Of a DNA stretch of 64,000 nt, positions 9,319-16,748 are shown in pieces (within the stretch, counting starts at the first letter, position 1; each line of letters begins with the position of its first letter). The position numbers and the translations under genes were made by a program. The stretch spans positions 1,736,001-1,800,000 of the forward strand of contig JADKIR010000004.1 in assembly GCA_016722655.1 (NCBI GenBank). The letters run 5' to 3'. The notes beneath the pieces were generated by a model. It saw nothing but the letters and a program-made list of their open reading frames with translations. It was not told where the DNA came from and searched no databases. The stretch is from Cytophagaceae bacterium. Its GTDB lineage: Bacteria > Bacteroidota > Bacteroidia > Cytophagales > Spirosomataceae.

Positions 9319-10773
9319 TTATTTTGCTGAAAATGCGTTTCGTAATTCTTCTCTGTCGTCAAAATGATGCTTTACGCCTGCAATATCCTGGTAGGTTTCG
9401 TGTCCTTTTCCGGCTACCAGAATTATATCGTGAGGACCCGCCATCGCAACAGCTTTTTTGATGGCTTCCCTGCGGTCGTTGATTTGTTCTACTTTTCGTC
9501 TTTGGGTGATTGTAACACCTGCCTGCATATCTGCCAAAATATCCCCGGGGTTTTCATTTCTGGGGTTATCAGAGGTCAAAATCACTTTGGTCGAAAGCTC
9601 AGCGGCGATTCTGGCCATCAATGGTCTTTTGCCCTTGTCGCGGTTACCGCCACAACCCACTACGGTGATGACCTGTTGATTGTCGTCACGGAGATCATTG
9701 ATGGTTTCAAGTACATTTTCGAGAGCATCTGGTGTGTGGGCATAGTCCACAATGCCTACCGTTTGGTCTCGGGAAACCACTTGTTCAAACCTGCCCGGAG
9801 GCGGCGTAAGCTCAGAAAGTATGGTGAGCACATTGTCAGAATTTTCGCCCAAAAGCATGGCTGTACCATATACCGCGAGCAGATTGTAGGCATTGAATTT
9901 GCCGATGAGCTTAAACCACACTTCCAGCCCATTGATGTCCATTTGAAGACCAAAAAGACCGCAATCCAAAATTTTGCCCTTAAAATTTCCGATATTTTTC
10001 AAAGAATAAGAGGACTTACTGGCGGCGGTATTTTGCAACATCACTTTGCCATTGCGGTCATCGGCATTGGTGAGGGCAAAAGCTGTTTTGGGCAACATAT
10101 CGAAAAAGCCTTTTTTGGCTTTAATGTAATTGTCAAATGTCAGGTGAAAATCGAGGTGATCCTGAGTGATATTGGTAAAAATGCCACCAGAAAATACCAA
10201 ACCGCTCACCCGATGTAGTTCTACTGCATGTGAGCTCACCTCCATAAATACATAAATACAACCTTCAGCATGCATCTGAGCCATTAACTCATTGATTTTT
10301 ACTGAGTCAGGTGTAGTGTGTGTAGAAGGGATGATCCGGTCTTCGATCTGATTCTGTACTGTTGACAGCAAACCGCATTTATAACCCAGTTTCCGGAATA
10401 AATTGAAAAGTAAGGTTGCTATAGAGGTTTTACCGTTGGTTCCGGTTACTCCCACCAGATTAAGTTTTTTAGAAGGGTTACCGTAAAAATTGGCTGCTGC
10501 AAAACCCATGGCTTTGGCAGCATTAGGCACCTGAATATAACTAATTTCTGAATTTATTTTTTCGGGAAGTTTTTCACATAAAACAGCTGATGCTCCCGCT
10601 TCGATTGCTTTTTCGATAAAATCATGGCCATCAACTTGTGTGCCTTTTATAGCCACAAAGAGTGTTCCTGGTTCGATTTTTCGGGAATCAAACTCTATTT
10701 TGTTGATTTCGAGGTCAGTACGTCCCGAGACCGACTCCAGTGAAATGTTATAAAGTATCTCGCTGAGAAGCAT
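9319..10773 (-). CDS. murE: UDP-MurNAc-L-Ala-D-Glu:meso-DAP ligase MurE
   Basis: A 484-residue Mur ligase adding meso-diaminopimelate to the peptidoglycan precursor in the cytoplasm. The ATP-binding GVTGTNGKTS lies near residue 110. The DNPR motif in TSDNPRNENP near residue 405 is the signature for meso-DAP rather than lysine, so the wall is DAP-type. The gene is first in the minus-strand operon murE-rsmH-ftsL-ftsI-M14 peptidase. Its stop nearly touches the rsmH start, implying coupled translation. murF is found apart at 32712. Confidence 0.95.
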   Translation of the reverse strand: MLLSEILYNISLESVSGRTDLEINKIEFDSRKIEPGTLFVAIKGTQVDGHDFIEKAIEAGASAVLCEKLPEKINSEISYIQVPNAAKAMGFAAANFYGNPSKKLNLVGVTGTNGKTSIATLLFNLFRKLGYKCGLLSTVQNQIEDRIIPSTHTTPDSVKINELMAQMHAEGCIYVFMEVSSHAVELHRVSGLVFSGGIFTNITQDHLDFHLTFDNYIKAKKGFFDMLPKTAFALTNADDRNGKVMLQNTAASKSSYSLKNIGNFKGKILDCGLFGLQMDINGLEVWFKLIGKFNAYNLLAVYGTAMLLGENSDNVLTILSELTPPPGRFEQVVSRDQTVGIVDYAHTPDALENVLETINDLRDDNQQVITVVGCGGNRDKGKRPLMARIAAELSTKVILTSDNPRNENPGDILADMQAGVTITQRRKVEQINDRREAIKKAVAMAGPHDIILVAGKGHETYQDIAGVKHHFDDREELRNAFSAK

Positions 10774-11109
10774 ATTGGGTTTTTTTGTGTAAATATAGAA
10801 GGTAAGCTTTAAAGTTTTTGGATGTGGGCGTGGGAGATTGTGTAAGAATTAAAATCCAAATTATTTTTTTGATATTTTTACCCATATAAAAATTTAGATT
10901 TTATTCATAGAATGTTCAATTTCCCCTTCGCTCAAAAACCATTATGACCTATTTTATTTCAGTAAAAAGATAAATGAAAAGTAATCACCTATGATTAGCC
11001 ACCAATGGTCATACATGGCCATTCATTTTTCTTGAATTTACCTTAACCGTCCCCAAAAAAAACTACAATCAAATGCTGTCTATTCCTGCACTTGAAAATT
11101 TTGTCATTA
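10774..11109. other. Intergenic region upstream of murE
   Basis: No gene is seen. The region separates the oxidoreductase stop from the murE start, both on the minus strand, so it should hold the promoter of the cell-wall operon. An imperfect palindrome at 11004-11023 has arms AATGG-CAT and ATG-CCATT. It is not followed by a T run on the minus strand, so it is not a clear terminator. Confidence 0.4.
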
Positions 11110-12429
11110 TCAAATCTTCACTGCCCATTCTCCTATCAATTTTCTACCCAAAAGTGCATTTGCTTCTTTGTCGTCTTTGAAGGTTTCTTTTTCGGGATTC
11201 CAGGCCAATGGTCGGTTGAGTTGATAGGCTATATTGGCAATATTGCAAACCGAGGAGGTGCGGTGACCAATTTCTACGTCACAGACCGGCTTGCTGCGAT
11301 TTCGCATAGCCTGCAAAAAGTCTTTGTAGTGATTTTCACTTTTATAGACGTGCTTTTCGGTTTCGGCAATAACCCGGGTAGCCAGGTCTGCTGGAGTGGT
11401 TTCTATTTTTCCTCGTTGCAGTTTCATTTCTCCGGCTGAGCCTATAAAATGGATGGCGTTATTCCATGCCCAAGGTTCATGGGTCATGGTTATGCCGCTG
11501 GCATATTGCAGGGTCAAGTGTTTTATTTCTTTTCCGTCTGCCGGTCTAACTGATACAGGTCCGCTGGCGTCCATTTCTAAAGCCCACTGCACGATGTCAA
11601 ACATATGAGCACCCCAGTCGGTAACCATACCACCGCCAAACTCACGATAGTTTCGCCAGTTGGGATACACGTCTTTGCTTATCGGAGGTGCCAGTTCGGA
11701 ATTGAAATGCACATATTCGTTAGGACCCAACCAACGGTTCCAATCCAGGCCTTCGGGAATGGGCTCTTCGGCCAGATTGTATTTTACAGGTGGCTTACCT
11801 ACATTAACTTTTATGTGTTTTATTTCGCCCAGATAACCATTTCTCACCAATTCGGGTGCCTGACGAAACTCAGGCCAGGAGCGTTGCATGCTGCCGGTTT
11901 GGAAAACCCTCTTGTATTTTCGGGCTGCGTTTACCATGGCCCGGCCTTCTTTTACGGTGAGGGCTAGTGGCTTCTCGCAATAAATATCTTTTCCGGCACG
12001 GGCTGCATTAACGGCCATAACCGCGTGTTGGTGGTCGGGCGTAGCTATCACCACCGCATCAATGTCTTTATTTGAAAGAAGCTCACGGTAATCGTTGTAA
12101 ACGGCGATGTCGGAATAAACACCCAATGAGGTATTTTTTTTATATATACTGCTAATGTGCTCCAGCATTTGATTGGCCTTGGCTTTATATACCTCGCTGA
12201 TGGCCGAGATACGGATTTCGCCAGTATTTAAGAAAAAATTAGCCAGCAATCTACCTTGCTTGCCAGTACCTATAAAGCCCAGATTAATGAGGTCGCTGGG
12301 AGCTTTATATAGCTCACCATAAGCACTTTTGCCTCCCAGTACATGACGGGGGACAATCATAAAACTACCCAATGTAAGGGCAGCTTGACTCAGAAAGGTT
12401 CTACGGTTTTGAGTATTTGTATTTTTCAT
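11110..12429 (-). CDS. Gfo/Idh/MocA-family NAD(P)-dependent oxidoreductase, Tat-exported
   Basis: A 439-residue oxidoreductase. The N-terminus NRRTFLSQAALTLGSF is a twin-arginine signal, so the protein is probably exported folded with its cofactor. The nucleotide-binding LGFIGTGKQGR follows, then the family EKPLALTVKEG motif with its catalytic lysine, and a C-terminal substrate domain with FGGGMVTDWGAHMFDIV. Members act on sugars or inositols and are common in Bacteroidota as secreted glycoside-modifying enzymes. The ATG at 12429 places the Tat motif correctly; the longer frame to 12537 would bury it. No partner gene adjoins it, so the substrate is unknown. Confidence 0.9.
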   Translation of the reverse strand: MKNTNTQNRRTFLSQAALTLGSFMIVPRHVLGGKSAYGELYKAPSDLINLGFIGTGKQGRLLANFFLNTGEIRISAISEVYKAKANQMLEHISSIYKKNTSLGVYSDIAVYNDYRELLSNKDIDAVVIATPDHQHAVMAVNAARAGKDIYCEKPLALTVKEGRAMVNAARKYKRVFQTGSMQRSWPEFRQAPELVRNGYLGEIKHIKVNVGKPPVKYNLAEEPIPEGLDWNRWLGPNEYVHFNSELAPPISKDVYPNWRNYREFGGGMVTDWGAHMFDIVQWALEMDASGPVSVRPADGKEIKHLTLQYASGITMTHEPWAWNNAIHFIGSAGEMKLQRGKIETTPADLATRVIAETEKHVYKSENHYKDFLQAMRNRSKPVCDVEIGHRTSSVCNIANIAYQLNRPLAWNPEKETFKDDKEANALLGRKLIGEWAVKI

Positions 12430-13229
12430 TTTTTTACGGTTGAAAATTCGAGTATGAAGATAGTAAGTTTTTGGTGGATAATATATGTTTTTTGATAAAC
12501 AAAATTCTGAGTTTACCAGAGTAAAAATTAATTGCACTTAACCAGCAAAAACTTGAAATTGAGGATCATAAAAAAGTGTCGGTGAATCGATATCCAATGT
12601 CGGAATTTTTTTATAGAAATTAATTCAGAAGGTATTATTCAGAAGGGTCGAACTACATAATATGCCAAAAAGCAGTTTTACACAATAAATAGCGAATCCC
12701 ATAATGCTTAATGTGCCGCCCACCTTTCTTAAAACAGGCGTCAAAGTTTGGTAACCTACTTTGTTTGTTTTATAAATATTATGACTGCATGAACTAGATT
12801 TTTCTCGTGAAAAATCATGAATTGGTTTTTTAGCAAAGTGGAAATCTCACGGTTTGACTTTACGAAATGCTTCGGAAAAATAATTTTGACTAGGTCAATA
12901 AAGAGCAGTTAGTTAATGGTCTGACATTCCCTTTAGCTTGGTTCTGAGAAAATTAAGCAGAATTACGCATGAGTTTTTTTCTACTCAGAAGGCCGCATGA
13001 GGGATCGACGCGGAGCTCCCACGCCTTAGCGTGGAGCGGGAGCATAGAGCCCGACCACCACGCCCAAGCGGGGTGGGCATGCCCTGATCTTAAAATTTGT
13101 ATGCCCGCCAAAATGGTCTTTCTGGAAGTAGATTTCTTGTGAGCTGCTTGATTTTGCTATCTATCCCTTTGTTTCCACCCAAAATTTTCGGAAAATTGCC
13201 CTAAAATTCCACTATTGGAATAATTGTAA
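12430..13229. other. Long gene-free gap with GC-rich palindromic element
   Basis: No credible gene is seen in these 800 bases, the longest empty stretch of the window. A 74-codon open frame on the minus strand (12625-12846) lacks a proper start and matches no family I recognise; it may be a decayed gene remnant. The segment from about 12981 to 13090 is far more GC-rich than its surroundings and full of hairpins (listed separately). The promoter of the flippase gene must lie at the right end. Confidence 0.5.
12981..13090. repeat. GC-rich, hairpin-forming REP-like element
   Basis: The segment contains the hairpin CCACGC-CTTA-GCGTGG (13019-13034), the enclosing arms GCTCCC (13015) and GGGAGC (13038), a further imperfect CCACGCCC/GGGGTGG pair, and the perfect palindrome GGGCATGCCC (13075-13084) followed by TGATCT. 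This resembles the repetitive extragenic palindromes of many Bacteroidota, which are linked to RAYT transposases. Only one copy is visible here, so repetition in the genome is not shown. Confidence 0.45.
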
Positions 13230-14774
13230 ATGGGAATGTTAAAAAAACTTGCGGGAGACACCATGCTGTATGGCATGGGTACTATTGTGCCGCGACTGAT
13301 CAACTGGCTGCTGGTGATAGTGCATACCAGAGCGTTTGTTGAGCCCGAAATGCTGGCAGACAACTCGCAACTTTATACCTATGTGGTCACGCTTAATATC
13401 ATTTATACTTTTGGTATGGAGACGACCTTTTTTAGGTATGGCTCAAAAAAAGAAAATCAACAAGAGGCTTTTAATCAAATACTTAGCTTTGTGTTGGTGT
13501 TGGGTGCCGTTCTATCGGGCTTGTTTATAATTTTTGCCACACCTATTATTGAGGCCATTGGGTTTCCGGGGAAAGAAAGGCTGGTGATTTGGCTTTCCAT
13601 TATTATGTTTATCGATACCCTTTGTGCCATTGCATTCGTAAAACTCAGAGCCAATAACCGTGCGAAAAAGTTTGTTATCGCCCGTATTCTCAATATTTCA
13701 ATCAATATTGGCCTTAATCTTTTTCTGATTATTTTCTGCAAAAATATTGTGGAGGGCAAGAGTCTGCCCGATTGGCTTGGGTTTGCCTCTTTTTTTTATA
13801 ATCCTGCGGTAGGTCCCGATTATATAATCTGGGCCAACTATGTAGCGAGTTTAGTAACCTTACTTTTGCTTTGGCGGGAATTTGTCGGATTTAAATTTGA
13901 CCTGAATTTAGAAAAAATCAAACCAATTGTAAAGTATGCGTTTCCGCTGATGCTGATGGGGCTTGCGGGAGCTATAAATCTTACTGCCGACAGGCTGATG
14001 TTTCGAAGTTTGCTTCCGGAAGGTTTTTACCCCGACTTCCCAAGGTCAGATCAGGCATTTAGTATTTATGCTCAGGTATATAAACTTTCAATTTTTATGA
14101 CTTTGGTGGTGCAGGCTTACCGTTATGCTGCCGATCCATTGTTTTTTGCAAAAATGGGCGACAAAAGTTCACCGGGTCTCATTGCACTGAGTACCAAATG
14201 GTTTACGATTGCCTGTATGGCTATTTGGTTGGGTGTAAGCCTGAATCTCGGGTGGATTCAAAACCTGATTGGCGAAAATTACCGCTCAGCAGTGTATATA
14301 GTGCCGGTACTATTGCTTGCCAACCTTTTTGTGGGTGTTTTTGGGAACATTTCGATTTGGTACAAACTTTCAGATAAAACCCAGTTTGGAACTTATTTCA
14401 CAGTGGGAGGGATGATCATCACCGTGGTTTTGAATATTTTGCTAATACCAGTTTTGGGTTATCTTGGAAGCTCCATAACTTTTGCAGTAAGTACTTTTGG
14501 TATGTTGGTGGCCAGTTATTATTATGGTCAAAAATATTTTCCGGTGCCATATGATCTCAAATATCTGATGCTCTATTTTGTAGTTGCTACGGGGCTAATT
14601 GTGGCGTTTGGATATGTCATTAAACCTTTAGGAATTCCAGGGATTTTAGTAAATAATTTTCTTATTATCAGTTTTTTAATTGGGATATATTATCTGGAGT
14701 TTAAAGTAAGAAAAGATGGTGGGCTCAGGATGCCGGTGGTGAAGTACGACAATATTTTGGAAAGTGATGATTAA
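13230..14774 (+). CDS. Polysaccharide flippase (Wzx/oligosaccharide flippase family)
   Basis: A 514-residue integral membrane protein with about 12-14 hydrophobic segments. It opens with LKKLAGDTMLYGMGTIVPRL, the usual start of the polysaccharide-biosynthesis flippase family that moves undecaprenyl-linked oligosaccharides across the inner membrane. A second conserved stretch is FPLMLMGLAGAINLTADRLMF. It is not in a visible sugar cluster, although the sugar transferase and GT2 genes lie 10 kb away on the same strand and might be served by it. Its stop overlaps the next gene's start. Confidence 0.83.
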   Translation: MGMLKKLAGDTMLYGMGTIVPRLINWLLVIVHTRAFVEPEMLADNSQLYTYVVTLNIIYTFGMETTFFRYGSKKENQQEAFNQILSFVLVLGAVLSGLFIIFATPIIEAIGFPGKERLVIWLSIIMFIDTLCAIAFVKLRANNRAKKFVIARILNISINIGLNLFLIIFCKNIVEGKSLPDWLGFASFFYNPAVGPDYIIWANYVASLVTLLLLWREFVGFKFDLNLEKIKPIVKYAFPLMLMGLAGAINLTADRLMFRSLLPEGFYPDFPRSDQAFSIYAQVYKLSIFMTLVVQAYRYAADPLFFAKMGDKSSPGLIALSTKWFTIACMAIWLGVSLNLGWIQNLIGENYRSAVYIVPVLLLANLFVGVFGNISIWYKLSDKTQFGTYFTVGGMIITVVLNILLIPVLGYLGSSITFAVSTFGMLVASYYYGQKYFPVPYDLKYLMLYFVVATGLIVAFGYVIKPLGIPGILVNNFLIISFLIGIYYLEFKVRKDGGLRMPVVKYDNILESDD

Positions 14775-15105
14775 CTACAACGGAAAGAAATTCAGGCCGG
14801 TGTCAAATACCAAAAACGGCGATACTTCTTCGGAAACCGTTTTCGAATATCAACAATCCGGCAATATCCTTACCTCAAATTATAAGGGTGGGAATATCAT
14901 GGAAGGGCATCTCATCGCTTTGGTTGATGAAAATGGCCATATAGATATGAGGTATCATCATATCAATACCGCGGGAGAAATCATGACCGGTGTGTGCAAT
15001 TCTACCCCTGAAATCATGGAAAACGGGAAGCTCCGATTACATGAAAAGTGGCGTTGGACTTGCGGTGATTTTTCAGAAGGGTCCTCCCTGTTGGAGGAGA
15101 TTTAG
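14767..15105 (+). CDS. Small conserved protein of unknown function
   Basis: A 112-residue protein. The pattern INYNGKKFRPV, NGDTSSETVFEYQQ, HLIALVDENGHIDMRYHH, then GKLRLHEKWRW, recurs in many bacteria and is often labelled N-acetylglutamate synthase in databases. Nothing in it resembles an acetyltransferase, so I do not adopt that name. It is soluble and beta-rich and probably forms a small barrel. The ATG at 14767 overlaps the flippase stop by 8 bases; a GTG at 14764 is possible. The overlap with the flippase suggests co-expression only. Confidence 0.72.
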   Translation: MINYNGKKFRPVSNTKNGDTSSETVFEYQQSGNILTSNYKGGNIMEGHLIALVDENGHIDMRYHHINTAGEIMTGVCNSTPEIMENGKLRLHEKWRWTCGDFSEGSSLLEEI

Positions 15106-15108
15106 CGG

Positions 15109-15909
15109 TTAGGCTACCTCTGCAATTTTTCTTTTAATATTTCCTATTTTTATTTCCTGCTTGCCTGAAAGGACCAAAAACTCTTTGGTAATAAAAAACT
15201 TAAAAATGCTTTTTGTGGGTTTTGTATTTTTGAAAATAGCATATTTATCAAGAATAGATTGAGTGATTCTTGAGCTCATCTCCAAACCTAATCGGCTAGA
15301 AATTGTACTTACTTTTTTATAATTGATATAGCAATTTGAATCATTTTCATCTAAACCAGTCATTTTTATATTTGTTTTTCTTTTTAACAAAAATGACCTG
15401 ATAGAGGCTGGCAACAAATACCCCCAATATTGATTTGTTTTTTCTTGAAAATCAGTAAGATATGGGCTACCCCATGGCCTGTATTCCAGGATAATTTTGC
15501 CTTTGTTTTTCAGCGAATTTGACAATTTTTTCAATAATATTTCTAATATCTGCAATGGCATATTTTCAGTAATATTACCTAAAATGATATAGTCAAATCT
15601 CTCTGTTACCGGCTGAAGCAAAATATCTTTATGCTCGAACCTTACGTTTTTGGGTTTGTGTTTTGTTTTAACAATTTCAGCAATTTCGATTTTATAAGGA
15701 TCAGAATCCACCCCGGTAACACTACAATTCCACTCTTTGGAGAGCCATAAAGTCAGGCCACCCATTCCGCAACCTGCCACCAGAATATCTTTATCCGTAA
15801 AATCAAAATTGCTTTTTAGAATTTGTTTGTCTTTTTTACTTTCCTGGTCTTTGTTCAGATACACGTTTTCAACTGCAATGCAGTTTTCTTTTAATTCATT
15901 TATTGTCAT
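15109..15909 (-). CDS. Class I SAM-dependent methyltransferase
   Basis: A 266-residue protein with a Rossmann methyltransferase core. Motif I is ILVAGCGMGGLTLWL (about residues 43-57), the acidic end of strand 2 is in VTGVDSDPYKIEIA, and motif IV is FDYIILGNITENMP. The C-terminal 80 residues form an extension rich in Lys that I cannot place. It is convergent with the small protein at 14767 and stands alone, so its substrate cannot be deduced. The ATG at 15909 follows a GTG at 15912. Confidence 0.78.
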   Translation of the reverse strand: MTINELKENCIAVENVYLNKDQESKKDKQILKSNFDFTDKDILVAGCGMGGLTLWLSKEWNCSVTGVDSDPYKIEIAEIVKTKHKPKNVRFEHKDILLQPVTERFDYIILGNITENMPLQILEILLKKLSNSLKNKGKIILEYRPWGSPYLTDFQEKTNQYWGYLLPASIRSFLLKRKTNIKMTGLDENDSNCYINYKKVSTISSRLGLEMSSRITQSILDKYAIFKNTKPTKSIFKFFITKEFLVLSGKQEIKIGNIKRKIAEVA

Positions 15910-16122
15910 CACTCGTTATTTTGTCAAATTATCACTTCGAATGAAATTCTGTGTGCCAGTAAAAACCCGGGAATGTTTTATATCCTTTTAATAAGTTTTT
16001 TCTTTTTTTTAATACCAGATATTTCATTTTATTCTTTTAAAACCAAACTTATGCCAATTAAATATATTAGTATTAAATATCTGTAAATAAGCTATTTATA
16101 AAACTTTATCGGGCTAATGGTT

Positions 16123-16137
16123 TTCCATTTTCTGGAA
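16123..16137. promoter_or_regulatory. TTCCA-N5-TGGAA inverted repeat upstream of the H-NOX operon (site 1)
   Basis: The site reads TTCCATTTTCTGGAA and lies 72 bases before the H-NOX start. The same 5+5+5 palindrome occurs at 22599 and 24018, each in a regulatory gap of the same signalling cluster. A second half-site-like TTCTGGAAG follows at about 16150. It is proposed as an operator for the NtrC-type regulator at 22628. Confidence 0.6.
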
Positions 16138-16208
16138 TAAATTTTATTCTGGAAGAAAATATCTTTTGCATGATTTTTGTAACGTTTCAGATTAATATAA
16201 AAACATAA

Positions 16209-16748
16209 ATGAAAGGTTTAGTATTTACAGAGTTTTTGGAGATGGTGGAAGAGAAATTTGGCTACGTAACCGTGGACAAAATCATCGAATCTTCAGAATT
16301 GCCCTCTGGTGGGAAATATACCTCCATAGGTAATTATTCGCACAGAGAACTTATGGCTTTGGTTACTGAACTTTCAAAGATTCAGCAAATTCCGACCACG
16401 GAGATAATGAAATCTTATGGTCACCACCTAATAGAAGTCTTTATTCAGAAATTCGGGGTGTTTTTTGAGGAAACTCAGGATGTTTTTAAATTTTATCAAA
16501 ATATTGATCAATTTATCCATTTGGAAGTATCAAAACAAAACGTGGCGGCCAATCAGCACCAGTTTGAGTTTGTGCAATCAGAAAATGGAGCAGATCAGAT
16601 GATATATTATTCAAAGAAGAAAATTGCGTTTTTAGCCGAGGGGCTATTTGCCGCTACGCTGGAGCATTTCAAGGCAAAAGCGACATTGGAAAAAGAAGAA
16701 ATTCTTGGCGAAGAACCTATGGTTAAGTTTATTATTTCCAAAATATGA
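16209..16748 (+). CDS. H-NOX (heme nitric oxide/oxygen binding) sensor protein
   Basis: A 179-residue H-NOX protein, a soluble haem sensor of NO or O2. The N-terminus MKGLVFTEFLEMVEEKFG and LPSGGKYTSIGNY are family signatures. His104 in QFIHLEV is the expected proximal haem ligand. The YxSxR motif that holds the haem propionates reads YYSKK (133-137), with Lys in place of Arg, and the usual KLYP stretch after the His is missing. The position equivalent to the distal tyrosine of O2 binders appears to be Leu142, which favours an NO-selective type. Its stop overlaps the start of the hybrid kinase by four bases, so they form a sensor-kinase pair as in other H-NOX systems. Confidence 0.9.
   Translation: MKGLVFTEFLEMVEEKFGYVTVDKIIESSELPSGGKYTSIGNYSHRELMALVTELSKIQQIPTTEIMKSYGHHLIEVFIQKFGVFFEETQDVFKFYQNIDQFIHLEVSKQNVAANQHQFEFVQSENGADQMIYYSKKKIAFLAEGLFAATLEHFKAKATLEKEEILGEEPMVKFIISKI

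Noticed and set aside
9364..10218. 284-codon open frame on the plus strand opposite murE
   Set aside because: It lies entirely within murE, which has full family motifs; the translation has no recognisable domain and reads as an antisense shadow.
11004..11023. Imperfect palindrome with arms AATGG-CAT/ATG-CCATT
   Set aside because: One mismatch, no second copy, no T run on the relevant strand; no function can be supported.
15080..15098. TCCTCC/GGAGGA hairpin at the end of the small gene after the flippase
   Set aside because: No T run follows, so it is not supported as a terminator.
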